DNA of 60,000 nucleotides, taken from assembly GCA_950295325.1 (NCBI GenBank), contig OX485804.1, positions 41,108,001 through 41,168,000 on the forward strand. The letters run 5' to 3'. Within the stretch, counting starts at the first letter, position 1. Each line of letters opens with the position of its first letter. Position numbers and translations under genes: made by a program. Origin of the DNA: Polytrichum commune (Eukaryota > Streptophyta > Polytrichopsida > Polytrichales > Polytrichaceae). This document shows positions 31,401-46,130 of this stretch, piece after piece. The notes under the pieces were generated by a model. The model was not told the DNA's origin. It searched no databases and was given only the letters and a program-made list of their open reading frames with translations.

Positions 31401-34400
31401 CTGATGATTATCTGTTGGAATTTTTTGTCTGTTGTCAGAGCTGATACATGAATTGTGTCGATCTTGTTAAATTCAGTGAGAGGTACGCGGAGCACTCAGC
31501 CTGTGGAAGAAGTTCCAGAAGTGCCAGAAATAGGAGAATCAATAGTAATTCCCTCTCCTATCGTTGTCTCCGAAGTGGTGCAACCCACTGAACAACCCAG
31601 TGCAAGCGAGGTTCTGGAATTGCCGACCACTCCAAGATCTCAAAGATCAGATAACAGCTGCCTCCCCATTTTGTTCATATGGCGACGGAAAAAGACAATC
31701 TACCCTGAATCAGGTGAGACAAGTTTGTTAGGACATGGTCTTTGGCAGGTCAGAAAATTTAGTTCCTTGCAATGCAGTTGCGTCAAAGTTATTGAGAATG
31801 TGGTATCTTTTGACTGCAGGTCTTGCAACTCCCCTTCTGGGAAACAAGGAAGAGGAGCAGCCAGAACCTGAGGCAACTCAAAGTCCCGAGATTCATGAGC
31901 AAGTGGTTCATGTGGATGAAAATCAATTGAAAGAGCTTCCAGCTGAGAACAATGACGAAAGAGAGCTTTCCCCTGACAAAATCCAATCTGCTGAGATTCA
32001 GGCGGATTCAGTGTCTGTGGACACTACAACAGATTCTAGTGAACTTCCAGGTGAGAGAACACAAGTCTCTGAAACTCTGGTTTCCGCGGATACTAGCGAA
32101 TCAACAGAACCTGCAGCTGAATTGACACAAATTTCTGAGATTCAGGAACATACAGAAACTCTTCCGTCAGTGAAAGAAGTCCGGGTTCCAGTGGCTGTTA
32201 TAGAAAGTAGCGAAGATCGACTATGCTTTCCGTTTATATGGAGAAGGAGAGAAAAAAAGACCATCCAACTTCCTTCCTCTGGTGAGCTTCCTGTGTGATC
32301 CCTCTGGTAATATGAGGTTTTCTTATGAGGTATTCCAATCTATATGGTTTCACATTTTCTGGTGATTGACTTTTACATGTCGTTGTGCCCATTGCAGACC
32401 TACAAGAACCACTGTTGGTGAAGACGGAAGAGGAAGAGGAAAAATCTGAAAACCACGATTACTCTCAAATTCCGGAGGAGCTATGGTTCCACGGAGAAGA
32501 GGTCGCAATCTCTGTTGCACCTGAAGATCATTCAGCCGAGATTCCTCCTCCTCCTCCTTCAGTTACGGTAGATATTCCTGATGTTGTGACTGTCACTCGA
32601 TCTGAGCGCCAAGCGGATTGCAACTGTCTTCCTGGCCTGTCATGGAGATCGCCTGAACGTGTTCAACATCAGACAGGTCAGTGAATTGATCTCTACGTAA
32701 TGTAATTCTACCAATGAATGAGATTTGTGGGTCTTTCCTTCTTTTTGGTCATAATCTTAAATGGACTTGACTTTTGGGGATTTATTGCAAACTTCCAAAA
32801 GATTGTTGTTATGGAAACTGATCGTGGTTGAAGGAAAACTAAGCGTTCTCCCAAGTGCCTTCGACATACATTGAATTAAAATACTTTGAACCAAATTCAG
32901 ACGGAGCGGCTCAGTCTGAAATCAGTGCCACACCGGTTAGTTTGGAATTCGAGGAGGCTGTGTTACCAGAGGCATCAAGCACTTCAGAGAATGACAGGCA
33001 GAAAGCTTCGGTGAACTGCATGGATATCCTTCTTCCTGCCTACCCATGGGGACCAAAAGGAGGAGCTACAATTCCAGGTTAGGAAAGCTGCAAACTTCAC
33101 TTGATGTCTTCATTGAATCAAGATGTAACAAAATCTCATGCATCTGCTTCCCGTTTACATATTGATTCTGGATGTATGTTTGTTCTATTTGCAGATGTTG
33201 CGCAGGTGCCAAAGGCACCAGGACTGCTAAAAATCAAGGTACCAGAGGTTAATCTTGAAAAGTCTTCCTCCACAGTTGAATGGAGTTCTGTGACGCAATA
33301 TTTGGGTGAGGGTACTATGAAGGTGGAGTCACGGGCATTCAATATAGCTGATATGTCTACTGTGGATAGACAGCCACAACATGAAGATGACAGTGCTGGT
33401 GAAGGTAATCAATTCCAACACGGAATGCCACCTGATAGCAGATCATATGGACAAATTCCCTTCTATTTGACTGTTGGTATTCCATTTTTCAAAGGTTTCA
33501 TGGTGTTACCTCATCTTTAGCTTATGAGTGTGAAACTAAGCTTTTGTCTCTTATCCTAAAACCTCAGGTATGGATTTAGAACCTGTCAATGTAGCCCAAG
33601 AGGTGGAGGCTAGAGAAGCCTCCAAATGTCTGCCGCTCGTGCTGCCTAGTCTCTCATGGCGCAGGCGTCAAGACAGGAAGACTGGTGAAGTGTGGCAAGG
33701 TATGAATTCCTTGAACTCTATACCTTAAGCTCTAGACGCATGTCTTTGGGTTTGTAACTTCATGTGCTGCGAATGTTCGAACTTCAAACTGATGTGGTGC
33801 ATTGTTAACCCTAACATGTTCATATGAATTTGCAGAGGAGAAGTCTTCTGCTGGTGGTCCTGAGCTTGTTGGAGAAAGGAAGAAGGAAAGAATTAGTGAG
33901 GAAGAGAAGGAAGGTGCTGCTGATGTGGAGGTATCTCGCAGTGTAAACGGTGACTTGAAACCAAATCACCAGATTGACCTAGAAGACGAAGTTGAAGATG
34001 AACCTCTGGTTCGCAGGTCTCCTGTGAAAGTGCAACCAATTATGATGGATGAAGGGAAGAATCTGCCGTCTATCTCTTTGGCCACACAGGACAGCAGTGT
34101 TTCAGAAAACCTTACTCCCACTTATGACAGCTTCTTCTGGGATTCATTGCCGGAAGAGCCAATTCCAGGACTGCGACCTGCAATCAAGGAGATAGAGGAA
34201 GAAGGACCTTTCCAAATAAGTAAACCAGTTGTGATATCAGCCGATGTTCTTGAGGATATCATTCCAGGGTATGGTGGGTTGCAGTACAAGGAATCTAAGG
34301 AGATGGGCAGCTGGGATTGCTGCCTTCCATTTTATACACAGCGACATATCCACATAATTGGAGGTTAGTACCACCTGATCATGAATATGTAATCAAGCAT

Positions 34401-36932
34401 GCCATCGAGATTTAATATTGTTGATTGCATTGAGAAGCCTATTTCACTAAAATTTGGATTTTGCCTCAATTAGGCTAGATTATTCAAACTTGTGTTCAGT
34501 GATCCAGACTGTAAATGCGCACGTTCAATGCTCGCATTACATGTGCAACTCATCCATGCTAATTTGGTGTGTTATACTTTATAAGTCTGGATTTACTGTC
34601 AGTTATCATGGCAGAAACATTTAGGTTTATAACATGACTGTTTACTTCATTTGTGTTGTACAGAGAGGCCTCTCGACAAACCAGTTGCTCCTGAAGTCAC
34701 TGACATAACTGCTGAAGAGAAAGGAAGAGTGGTAACCGAAGAAGTGTCAAAGGAGACCACAGTGGATGCTCGTGTCACAACTACCACAACAACAATTCAA
34801 TCCAGCCATGACCCCACCCATCCGGAAGAAGAAGAAAGAGTGGACGCCATCAAAGTAGATACATCAGTCAGCTATGTCCATACCTCAGTCCAAGAAGATC
34901 AAGATGCGGACATTGATCGCAACGAAATTAGCAACGCTGCTGCTCAATCTGTTCTATCTGAGCATGGAGCACATGACGATGAGAAAAGTTTGGGCGTCGT
35001 CACTGAAGTTTTGGATGAGATGGGACAAAAGGATACCGATCGCACCATGGATCAAGAAACTGGTCCTGAAGAGGTGTCAGAAGCTCGTGAATCTGCAATT
35101 GATGTTTTACAGCCAGTACCAGCTGAGGAAACTCAGCAAGAAGCTGGATCGAGTCGCTGCTGCCTTCCCCTCACTGCCGGTTTTCCTAAATGGCAATGGG
35201 GTCGAAGGGCTGTCAGTGCTGAAGGTGACAACTCTTCCTTGTTGATTGAGCCAGTCCAGATGAAATTATGTATAGAAGCTCCATGGAATTCTTGTTGAAA
35301 CTTGTTAGATGGCAGAAGGCTTTGTCTGAAGATAGGGTTACAATGAGCTGTCCATTAATTAGAGTTTGACAATTGACTATGCTTGGCATTCATGCATGTG
35401 ATGATGGATCCTGGTTTTTGGATATACTATTCTTGAACCTAGAATAAAAAGAGAACGTCCTTACCACATGCTTAAGAATGCTATGTCACTGAATTTGGCA
35501 ACTGGAACAAATTGTTTGCAAGGAAATTTTTTGTGGACAACTTTATTGAAGGCAGTCACCCAGCTTGCTTAATCATTGTAACTTGTTTCTGGTTTGTGCA
35601 GATTCTCAGCTAAGAGAGCCTCTTCTACCCAAAGGTGACGACGTAGTTCATGTGACAGTTCAGCAGAGCCACACAGTGACAGAAACAACAGAGACTCCGA
35701 GGCTGACTGCCGACCCAGTGATGGATGTCCAAGGACTGATGGTGGTGGATGATGACACAGCATGCAGTTTTTGTCTCCCGTGGAGTAGACCTCAATTATT
35801 AGGTCAGGTTATCCAAATTTCTGTTCAATAATCCAGACTGTCAATGCGTATGCTTATGTTCAATGCTCAATTTGCATGCTAATTTGGTGTATTTCCTGCT
35901 TCAAACAACAGATCTACCAACAGATATGTCTACAGACGAGACAGAAACGACAGTGACGGTGACGACAGACGATACGGTGCTGGAAGTGGAGGGCCGTGAT
36001 GCAGAGGAAACACTGCTAGCAGCCAGAGAAGCAGCTGAAGATGCTGGAATGGTGATGCATGAAACGTCGGCTCCGGAGTACTTGAAGAGCATCGTGTACG
36101 GTGGGCTGGACGTATCTTTAACAAGCCTGGGCGTGGTTGCGTCCGCAGCCGGCGGGGATGCCAAGACACGTACGCTCGCCAACATCTTGATTCCTAAAGT
36201 ATGAGAAGGTTTAGAAGTTTTAGTTACAAACAGACAACGAAGAAATCTTCCATAGTGAAATTGAGGATCACAAATCTCCCAAACCCTTACAGTCAACTGG
36301 ACATCTATGCTTGAGATTATCTATGTTCCAGTGGGATTAAGTATTTGCGTTCTGTGCTGCAGGTAATGTTATCGCTTTTGGGCTGGCAAACTTAGTGTTC
36401 GGTTTCATCGCGTTCTACCACAAAGTAAGTTTCTTCTTCAATTTAGTGTGCACCAAGTTCTGATATCCATCTAATTCTGGCCAATTCTTATGCAGGATAA
36501 CTTCATATTTGCATGCATGTATTCAAGATTTCCTAATGTGTACATTTTCTAATGTATGTGTTACAGATTCAGGATTTGCACAATGAGAGCCCAAGCAGGT
36601 TTCGAGAGAGTGTCGGACCTAGCTTTTGGGTGAACGGATTTCTTGCAATCGTGTCATTTCTCATCTTCGGGGCCCTACCGCCGCTTATGTTTGGGTTTAC
36701 TTTCCGGGAGTCGAATGATCATGATTACAAAATGGGTGCCACTGTCATCGCATCTGTGATCGCCATCACTCTCCTCGGTTGCGGAAAGGTGGCGTCGAAG
36801 ATGACGGAGTTGTCCTACAAAAGGACCATCTCCACCCTGATTTTGACTGGGGTAGCTGCTGCCGTAGCTGGATTCTACACCGGAGAATATATCTCCAAAT
36901 TGTTAGATAAATATGGTATTTTTAGCGATTGA
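28412..36932 (+). CDS. MEB: Membrane protein of ER body-like protein with VIT/CCC1-type C-terminus, 14 coding exons
   Basis: Exons: 28412-28616, 29145-31298, 31477-31713, 31820-32281, 32398-32676, 32901-33077, 33195-33404, 33568-33699, 33836-34363, 34664-35224, 35602-35802, 35912-36169, 36363-36424, 36567-36932. They join in frame to 1943 aa with GT-AG borders. Exon 1 is Ser/Lys-rich. Exon 2 (718 codons) is a long acidic, probably disordered region that ends with a Cys motif CPNCRSC (about 712-718) and TKRVILRKRKR, a MEB hallmark. Exons 3-11 are repeat-like. Exons 12-14 give the membrane part: SIVYGGLDVSLTSLGVVAS, then several hydrophobic segments. Arabidopsis MEB1/MEB2 lie in the ER-body membrane and are related to vacuolar iron transporters; metal transport here is inference. 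At 1943 aa it is several times longer than those proteins. The start is the first in-frame ATG after an upstream stop. The exon 8 donor has an alternative 15 bases upstream. Confidence 0.85.
31262..35802 (+). repeat. Tandemly duplicated phase-1 exon module in the ER-body-type gene
   Basis: Exons 2-12 all have lengths divisible by 3 and phase-1 introns on both sides. Several exons begin soon after the junction with a Leu-Leu motif: ATPLLGNKEEE (exon 4), QEPLLVKTEEE (exon 5), REPLLPKGDD (exon 11). Most end with a Cys-rich, Trp/Arg motif: CSACFTWLFRR (2), CLPILFIWRRKK (3), CFPFIWRRREKK (4), CNCLPGLSWRS (5), CLPLVLPSLSWRRR (8), CCLPFYTQRH (9), CCLPLTAGFPKWQWGRR (10), CSFCLPWSRP (11). Exons 6 and 7 are more diverged. 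Introns 9 and 11 also share sequence. Confidence 0.75.
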
Positions 36933-37595
36933 AGTCGTCGCAAATAAAAAGTTGCTTTCAATCTGCTTACATTGGAGAATCAGCTGATATGGAGCAGATT
37001 TAGCGCTGTAGTGGGGTTGCAGTATGCGAATATTTAGTTCCAAAAAGGGAGGAAATGTCATGCCTTATGTACAACAAAAATTTATATGATAACACATAGA
37101 TTGTCATATTTGTCTCGTTTGATCATCGCATTTCCCGAGTCACTTTCTTTTGAGTACAATCATGGACCTTCATGTCGCAATGTGGAAGTATTGTCGTCGT
37201 TTTGCAGTGAGACTTGCAGTGAGACTTGCAGTGAGACTTGCAAGGAGAATGTAGGCTTCACCAAATAGTCATACCCGTAAACTCTGAATTGAAGGAAAGG
37301 AAATGTCATACCTCATATAACAATAATATTATGGTTACATATATACTGTTAATTGTCATTTGATGTCACATTTGGGCACTTCTGAAGTCTCAACCTTCAT
37401 ATTGCAAAGTGTCCATCGAAGTAATGTTGTCGTTTTTCGGCAGTGAACACAAGCAGAGAAGAATGTAGGCTTCATCAAATAATTTAGTTCACTCTCTAGA
37501 CATCTTTACTCTTTGAAATCTCTTGCTATGCTTTTTCTGACCTACGTGTGTGCATCGAAGATCATCAAGAGCCTGCTTAGTGTCAGATGCATCGA
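36933..37595. other. Convergent intergenic region
   Basis: Lies between the 3' ends of the plus-strand MEB-like gene and the minus-strand CCoAOMT gene, and must hold both terminators and poly(A) sites. A perfect 12-bp tandem repeat (ttgcagtgagac, 3 copies) is at 37202-37240. Two diverged halves (about 37080-37260 and 37310-37480) share phrases such as gtcatacc, tgtaggcttca and caaata, which suggests a local duplication. Confidence 0.55.
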
Positions 37596-39753
<2,158 letters not shown>

Positions 39754-40267
39754 GTCAGAAAAATTCTTGTATCCTGGTCAAGGATCATCTATGGCGATCA
39801 GAATAACCAAAACACGGACCTTCGAAAGTACTGGACTACACAATATTCACGAGCTTCTCCACATGACTTTTCACCAAGAATCACTTGGAGGTTGCACAAT
39901 GCAGAATGACCAATTGACGACCACCACAAAGATCGACCCCCCACCCGCCATTACAAAAAGCAAAAACGGAATCAACCGCGGGGCAGATCAACCTTCAGTA
40001 GTACCTATACATTGTTCATTCAACATGATCTTACTTCGATTGTTGCAACTTCCGACCGTAGGTGTATACAACTCATGCACTTCAAGAAAAATCGTCTACT
40101 GCATGGTGATAGATTGAGACACTCACTCCCACTTAGTAGTATCAGCGATCGACGGAGTACAATGTAGCTACACCGTAGGTCAGTGTTGCATGGTCCTGAA
40201 TTCCATACAACTCCCTCGCTTATATTTTCGTCGTTGCAATCATGCAAGACGATGAAATCAAGTCACG

Positions 40268-40438
40268 ATGGCTAGGAAGCGTGGGCTACCTGTCTACTCT
40301 TGTACAATCAGCCCCCAGGTGCAGCCGACCAACCCCTGGCATGCTTTTATTGCCGCCCCCGAGGGCGTGTTCGACGATGATACTCTTCTTGAGGTTCAGA
40401 CTTCGTGTTTATGTATGTCCTTTGCTACAATTTGCTAA
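40268..40438 (+). CDS. Small hypothetical frame, 56 aa
   Basis: ATG to TAA, encoding MARKRGLPVYSCT...NPWHAFIAAPEGVFDDD. The composition looks protein-like and the frame lies about 500 bp from the divergent CCoAOMT start, but I do not recognise the family. It may be a first exon whose continuation I could not identify, or chance. Confidence 0.2.
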   Translation: MARKRGLPVYSCTISPQVQPTNPWHAFIAAPEGVFDDDTLLEVQTSCLCMSFATIC

Positions 40439-40851
40439 TGAAACTGTCAGAGTACTGATATTGAACCATGATCAGTATCAAAATGAGAACTACGACGATG
40501 TCAGCAGACTCTTAGTGATCATTGCTGGGTATCAATTAAGAATAAGGTGAGATGTCAGCATGCAGCGGTCTGAATGCGATCAGCAGTTTTAATGCAAGCA
40601 GCTGGGTGTTGAATGCAATCAGCTGGGTTGCATCTCATGAGAGAAAGAATTATTGTATACGAGCGTAATGGCCTTACCAACTAAAATGAGCCAATTGGGC
40701 CATTATGAGACAATCCTTTTGTCACAATTGATGAGATCTTCCATGTTATAATTGATTATTTGCATGGTTTTATAAACATGTGTGGGTGTATTGGAATGGT
40801 TGAGTGTATTTTAAGAACCCTCAACGGGTATTCTCTCGTACCAACTAGCAT

Positions 40852-40897
40852 TCATCACGTTCCCATCACGTTCCCATCACGTTCCCATCACGTTCCC
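40852..40897. repeat. 11-bp tandem minisatellite, 4 copies
   Basis: catcacgttcc repeated without change from the first to the last full unit. No function is evident. Confidence 0.8.
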
Positions 40898-42002
40898 TAC
40901 ATTAAATTGAGCGGACCAGTTGGCTCATTTTTGTTGATAAGGCCATCGTACCTCTCCTTCATTCAACATAAAAGCCCTGAAACAGTATGCAGCCCTGAAA
41001 CAGAGGCTACCTTTATATATATATATAGTTTATTTTTTGACATCATAATTAGATTTAGAGACCTCGAATTAGTCTGCTCGAGGTCATTTGAGATGAATCG
41101 GCAACAAACCTATTAGAGTACACAAATCCATTTCCGATAGTGTCCCCAATCTTAATACGTGGAGTCCTCTAGAGCTGCGGAGTTCCCACACATCACTACA
41201 AGGAGGTAGGAGTACTTTGTCATGGGCCCTGCGACATAAAAAATTCTTGTGTCAAAGCCAACAAGGATGAGTAGTGTTTGGTACCATGGATGGGAGTTGT
41301 GTCACTTCTTTATCGTGCAAAAAGGCATGTGAAGATTTTCTTATATTTTTGGCTACTTTGTACATCTAGATTCTATGTTTACTTATCAAATTTGGAATCC
41401 ATTCAAGCTTACTCATTAGATATGTATTCCATGTATATTATGGAATGCACATGAAGAAACGTTCTCTCTTTGTTTGGTGTAGAGGTCAACTTACAATGAT
41501 CTATTCCCCCTCTTTTAAATTGTTATATTTTTGGTTACTCATTCAAGCTTACTCACTAGATTCCATTTTTATTACTAAATGTCCGTGAAGGAATGTTCTA
41601 TCTTTATTTAGTTTTAGTGATCATCTAGATCTAGATGTGAGTAACCTTCGTAAATAATTACTAAGATGGGAGAGAGGGAACCACCATATACAAGTGTGTC
41701 TTTCATTCATCCAACATAGAAGCACTGAAATAGTAAATTGTTTGCAGTGTATTTTTTTAGTTATTTAGACACTGGATTTAGGTTTAAAAACCCCAAATTA
41801 GTCTAGTCCAAGTCATTTGAGATGAATCCACCGAAAATCTACATGGGACAAGTTTTTATTTTGGATGGATGAGAGGTGCTTTACTTGATAAATCCTTGCA
41901 TTTCAAGGTAAATCCTTACTTGAAAGTTCTTACATTTCAAGGTAACCTCACATTCCAAGATAAATCCTTATTTGATAAGTCCTTACATTTGGAACCGTTC
42001 TA

Positions 42003-42180
42003 TTGCATATGTGTAATGCAATGGGTTAGTGGCTAAGGTATTCAAGTGGGGGCCATGAGATGGAAGGTTAGAATCCATTGGCCACCACCCTCAAGGCCTA
42101 GTCTTGCTAGAGGTTATCTACCTCACATCCAATAGATGGATGCTTACCATCATTGTTATGCATACTATTCAAATGAGATA
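42003..42180 (+). mobile_element. Possible tRNA-derived SINE fragment
   Basis: Has an A-box-like stretch (tgggttagtggctaagg, about 42021) and a B-box-like gttagaatc (about 42067) at the spacing found in tRNA genes. The layout resembles the better-supported SINE at 54481. No target duplication or tail was found, so the ends are approximate. Confidence 0.4.
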
Positions 42181-43369
42181 TCCATAAATGCTGAATTTAT
42201 TAAATTACCAACAAAGTTAGAAACATAAATTACCAGACAAAATTTACCACAAAACCAAGAATTTACCCTATCGGAATGAAGAATTTGTTAGTGTTTAAAA
42301 TGTAAAATTTGAGAGTGGCCATTTATAAAATTAAGACAGATCCCAGATGACTAATAGCTAACATATATGACCTCAATGAACCACACATGTCATACTTGGC
42401 CTTGTGTCCTATTAGTGTTAAAAAAAGGTGGCATAAGGATCGAGCTTTCCTACTAGTGCATCTAGCCATGACATTTAGCATGATGGAAACAATAAGTTAA
42501 AAGAGCACGGATTTAGGTTCATTGAAAAGGGCACTAATTGTACTCAAGTTTTCATCTCATAGTTATTGGAAATAGGCCGATCATGCTATGAATATGGGTT
42601 GGGATAGAATCCTGTTTTTTTTGGTGATAAATCATGATTTTTTTGTTAAATGTTGTGATGTCAATTTCCAGACCTAAAAAAAAATTCACTTCAATATCAC
42701 ATGTGTACCATACTAGTGCGAAATTGTGTAAGTTAACGTAAATAGGTCTGCCTACTCTAGGGGTGCAAATTTTATGTTGGATGGAAGAGAGGTGCACTAG
42801 TTTACAATAATGTTCTCTCACCCAGTTGCAATGAAACATGAGGCATCATCACATATCCACGACCTCCCAGCTATTTTCTGAGAAGTCACCAGCTTATGAA
42901 GGTATTCAAAATGCTCTCAATTCCTGCAGTAATAACAGATGGAATTCGGTGTACCTGTCAAATAATGTAACACATAATTTGCATCCAGTATACCTGAAGC
43001 CAATTATTGTCATAGATTACTTGCATACATAGACAGAAACAACTGTAGGAGCCACTTGTGGAGACAAGTTCCAGTCTATGGACTCCATAGATGTAACACA
43101 AGGGGTAAAGCAATACATGCTTCCTCCAACCATCAGCAGTACACTATTGACAGGGAGTTTTGGGGTTTTTCATTCCATGTGAATGGAAACCATACAGATT
43201 GCAAGCACATGCATTGATCGTGCATTTGATGTAATTGTACAACTGTCTATCATCCAATATAGACTTGGTAATATGAATTTCTGGAAATTGCCTGTCAGAT
43301 GACCTTGCTTTAGATCATCTCTTTCATTGTACAGCTCTGAATTTTGTGCCAATCAGATTATATGTGTGA
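42181..43369. other. Gene-free stretch downstream of the FAX-like gene
   Basis: AT-rich; open frames at 42552-42839 (-) and 42838-43032 (+) have no recognisable domain. It probably includes the 3' UTR of the FAX-like gene at its right edge. Confidence 0.4.
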
Positions 43370-45909
43370 TCAGGTATGAGAGGTTCGCATAATGCCATGG
43401 ATGTAACCACCTCCCATAATCAAAGAGAACAAGGATACGACACCTGCCGGAAACACTTTTCCAGATTCCTTGAACCGAGATCCCATAACAAACAATAGGA
43501 GGGTTGAAATACCTGCAAAATTAGAAACAAAAACATCTGGAGTCAGATTCATGGTTAGAAGCTACTTGGGTTGCCTAGATATCAATTTTCACTAACACAT
43601 TTTTGAAGACCTTATCTCTACATGTTGCTCAACTATGGAATGCCACATAAGTCTGATAGGTATACCATTACAAGTGCTGGTTAGAAGCCGTCACCCAATT
43701 ATAGAAACTTCAATAACCAAATCCACCTATGTGAAGTACATAGCGTTCTTAAGTGGTGTAAAGAGTGTTTTCCCTGTACAAGCATCTTGAAGAGTATACA
43801 CTCAATGAGATTCTTTTTGGCAAGGTCATTACATTGAACCTTGGTAGATGGAAGAAGTCTTTGTTCAAAGATAGGGAACAATTAGGTGTCACCTAGTGAG
43901 AGCTTGCCATTTGACAGTGCTTGGCATTCATGCATGTAATCAAGGACCTTGATTCATGGACTTAATCTTGAAGCTAGAATAGAAAGAAGACGTCCTTACA
44001 CATGCTTAAGAATGCTATGTACACTTTGCTGAGCACTTACCAAGACCAATGGCCGAAGCCATAACAGGGTTTGAAGGCAGATTCAAGTAGACGTAATAAA
44101 GAATCGAGGCTGATCCTCCCCCTGCCATCAGCGATTTACTGCTGCCAGACTTTGCGAAGCCAATCAGCCCTCCAACTGCCACAAGCAACATAAGTGAGAT
44201 CACCTGACAACAGTTAACCCTGTCTGTCTATATGATAACGACATATAAAGGCCACCTACTGTTCGTGTACGGAAGCCTTATCTCTCGGCCTTCTTGGTTA
44301 AACGTCAGAAATTCCAGAGCACTAAGGTAAAGAATCCCCAAGGGCCGCAGGACCGTCCGAACCCACTTCTTTATTTACTTCTCCTGTCTCACATAGCGAT
44401 ACAATCCGATCCTAATTGCGGCCACCTTGATCCTAATCTTGTTGGTTATACTCTCAAGAATTGGACAAGGTTGCCTAGTGTCTGTTAGATCATCTGGAGC
44501 AATACCCAATGAAGCAATCGTACGAAGTTTTGATCTCGACTGGCTCGATCAAGCATCGCCAAGCCAATAACTTCTTTTGTGGATGGTCGACCTTGATCCT
44601 CGTTGGAAACCGGAGCTAGTGAACATTACTGACACACATCAAAAATCCCAAGGGTAGGACCACCTACACTGATTATGGTAAATAGTGCAGGCCTTGAGCT
44701 TATCTCCACACTAAAAACCTTGGGGATGATACTATAGGCCACCAACCCTCAGTATTTAACATCAGAGGTCCACTGCCAAGTATTTCTTTTGGATTAAGAT
44801 TAGTGTGCATTTGAAAGACAACCTAAGGAAAGGAGGTGGGCATGCAACGGATGACAAGTGTTGCACACTAATTCTGTTTTCATGCGTGATGGGGTGTGGA
44901 CCACACTATAGGTCTACCCAGGATAAGTCACACTATACATTTGCCCGGGCTGTTTCCCATAATCAATGTAGTGGGATCAGGTGTTGAACATCTGCGTGAA
45001 CTCTTTCTTGAAACCAAATGGAATGAACCTAATTCGCTTAGATTTGCGCGTGCGTGTCACTCCACACTGCCTCAAATCCCAAGAGGGACAATGCGACTAG
45101 AAATGCTCTCCAGGTGTCAGCCCGATTTCTTGCGAGTTTTTAACACTACTAGGCCACGAGGTCAAGCACCGAGCAAAGTTACGTGCACGAAATACAAGAA
45201 GTGCAAGAAATACAGTGTGATTGTGCTTTAAGAAAGGAGTGCAAAGGAACGACTTGCACGCACCACCAACAAGAATGGCATAGGCTAATGTCAATTTCTG
45301 CGACATGGACATTCCTTTTTTCTTTCCTTCTCCTTCACCATCCGCTCCTCCGCTTCCATCTCCCCTGCCTCCACCACCTCCTCCATTGGCATCGCCTCCT
45401 CCTCCTCCATTTCCACCATCCCCTGCATCCAGCTCCATCTCCTTCACTTCCTCCAACGCCGCCCCTTCCTGCCCCAGCTCCACGGCCACATCCTCCGCCA
45501 CTCCCACTCCGGGCCCGTAAGCTGCCGGGGCACCATACCCCTTCGGTGTCTTGTAATTCACCGGAGTCGAGTAATCCGATGGCGCCGAGTACTCCCAGAA
45601 AGCATTCTTCCCCAAATCGCCAAATCCTGGGTTCACAATCGTAGGGTTAGGGTTTGGCGTGTGCACTCCTGGTGCCTGGTAAGGGCGAGGAGCCCCGTAC
45701 TCTGGAATCCCATACGATGCAACCACCAGCTGCAGCCTCTGCGATGATGATGCCACATTCAATCTTCGCCCCGAACGGAGCGAGGGACATAGCGATGGCC
45801 TCACGAGGAGTGAGCCTTGCTTCATTGCAGATCCACATTCAGATGTTGTGACCAAAGGCACTACATGTACTGCCATGGTGACAGCCGGATTGCAACATCT
45901 AATTGCCAT
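43370..45909 (-). CDS. FAX: FAX-type plastid fatty-acid export protein (Tmemb_14 family), 3 exons
   Basis: Exons (minus): 45909-45264, 44175-44041, 43512-43370; they join in frame to 307 aa with GT-AG borders. N-terminus: about 60 residues rich in Ser, Arg and hydroxylated residues without acidic clusters, a plausible chloroplast transit peptide. Then a Tyr/Pro-rich stretch (YGIPEYGAPRPYQAPG and similar), an acidic segment and a Gly-rich linker (about 165-200). The C-terminal 100 residues form the four-helix Tmemb_14 domain: SQKLTLAYAILVG, VGGLIGFAKSGSSKSLMAGG, SASILYYVYLNLPSNPVMAS, GISTLLLFVMGSRFKESGKV and FPAGVVSLFSLIMGGGYIHG. FAX1 of Arabidopsis exports free fatty acids across the plastid inner envelope; the sequence here looks nearer to FAX3-like members. 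Intron 1 is about 1.1 kb; intron 2 carries a repeat shared with the MEB-like gene. A G-box lies about 216 bp upstream of the ATG. Confidence 0.9.
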
Positions 45910-46124
45910 AGCTCCGATGTGATCTCCCCCTGTCGATCGAACTCGGTAAACCCTCAGCGAGAAACAGATCTGGACAGATTGCTAGGTTCAAAACACTAGG
46001 TAACCAACCAGCTGATTAGTAAAAGTGAAGAATTGTTGATTTGCTTATTAGCGTGGCTCGATGAGTCTTGATGCGCTTGTCGAGGGAGGAGACCCTGGTA
46101 AGGGCCAAGTGGCAAGTGGACTGC

Positions 46125-46130
46125 CACGTG
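46125..46130. promoter_or_regulatory. G-box CACGTG upstream of the FAX-like gene
   Basis: A palindromic CACGTG core within ctgccacgtgag, 216-221 bases upstream of the minus-strand ATG. G-boxes bind bZIP and bHLH factors in plants. A 6-base match alone is weak evidence. Confidence 0.3.

Larger units (their letters stand above)
39754..42000. other. Intergenic region, mostly unassigned
   Basis: Upstream of the CCoAOMT start. It contains one small protein-like frame (40268-40438) and an 11-bp tandem repeat (40852-40897). The 41000-42000 part is AT-rich with internal near-repeats (tcattcaagcttactcacta-like phrases at 41402 and 41538; aaatccttacttg... near 41890-41990). No other gene is supported. 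Confidence 0.4.

Noticed and set aside
40852-40897. CRISPR-like repeat
   Set aside because: Contiguous 11-bp units without spacers, in a eukaryotic context; a simple minisatellite.
45183-45644. Plus-strand proline-rich protein of 153 aa
   Set aside because: It is the opposite-strand shadow of the Gly-rich first exon of the FAX-like gene.
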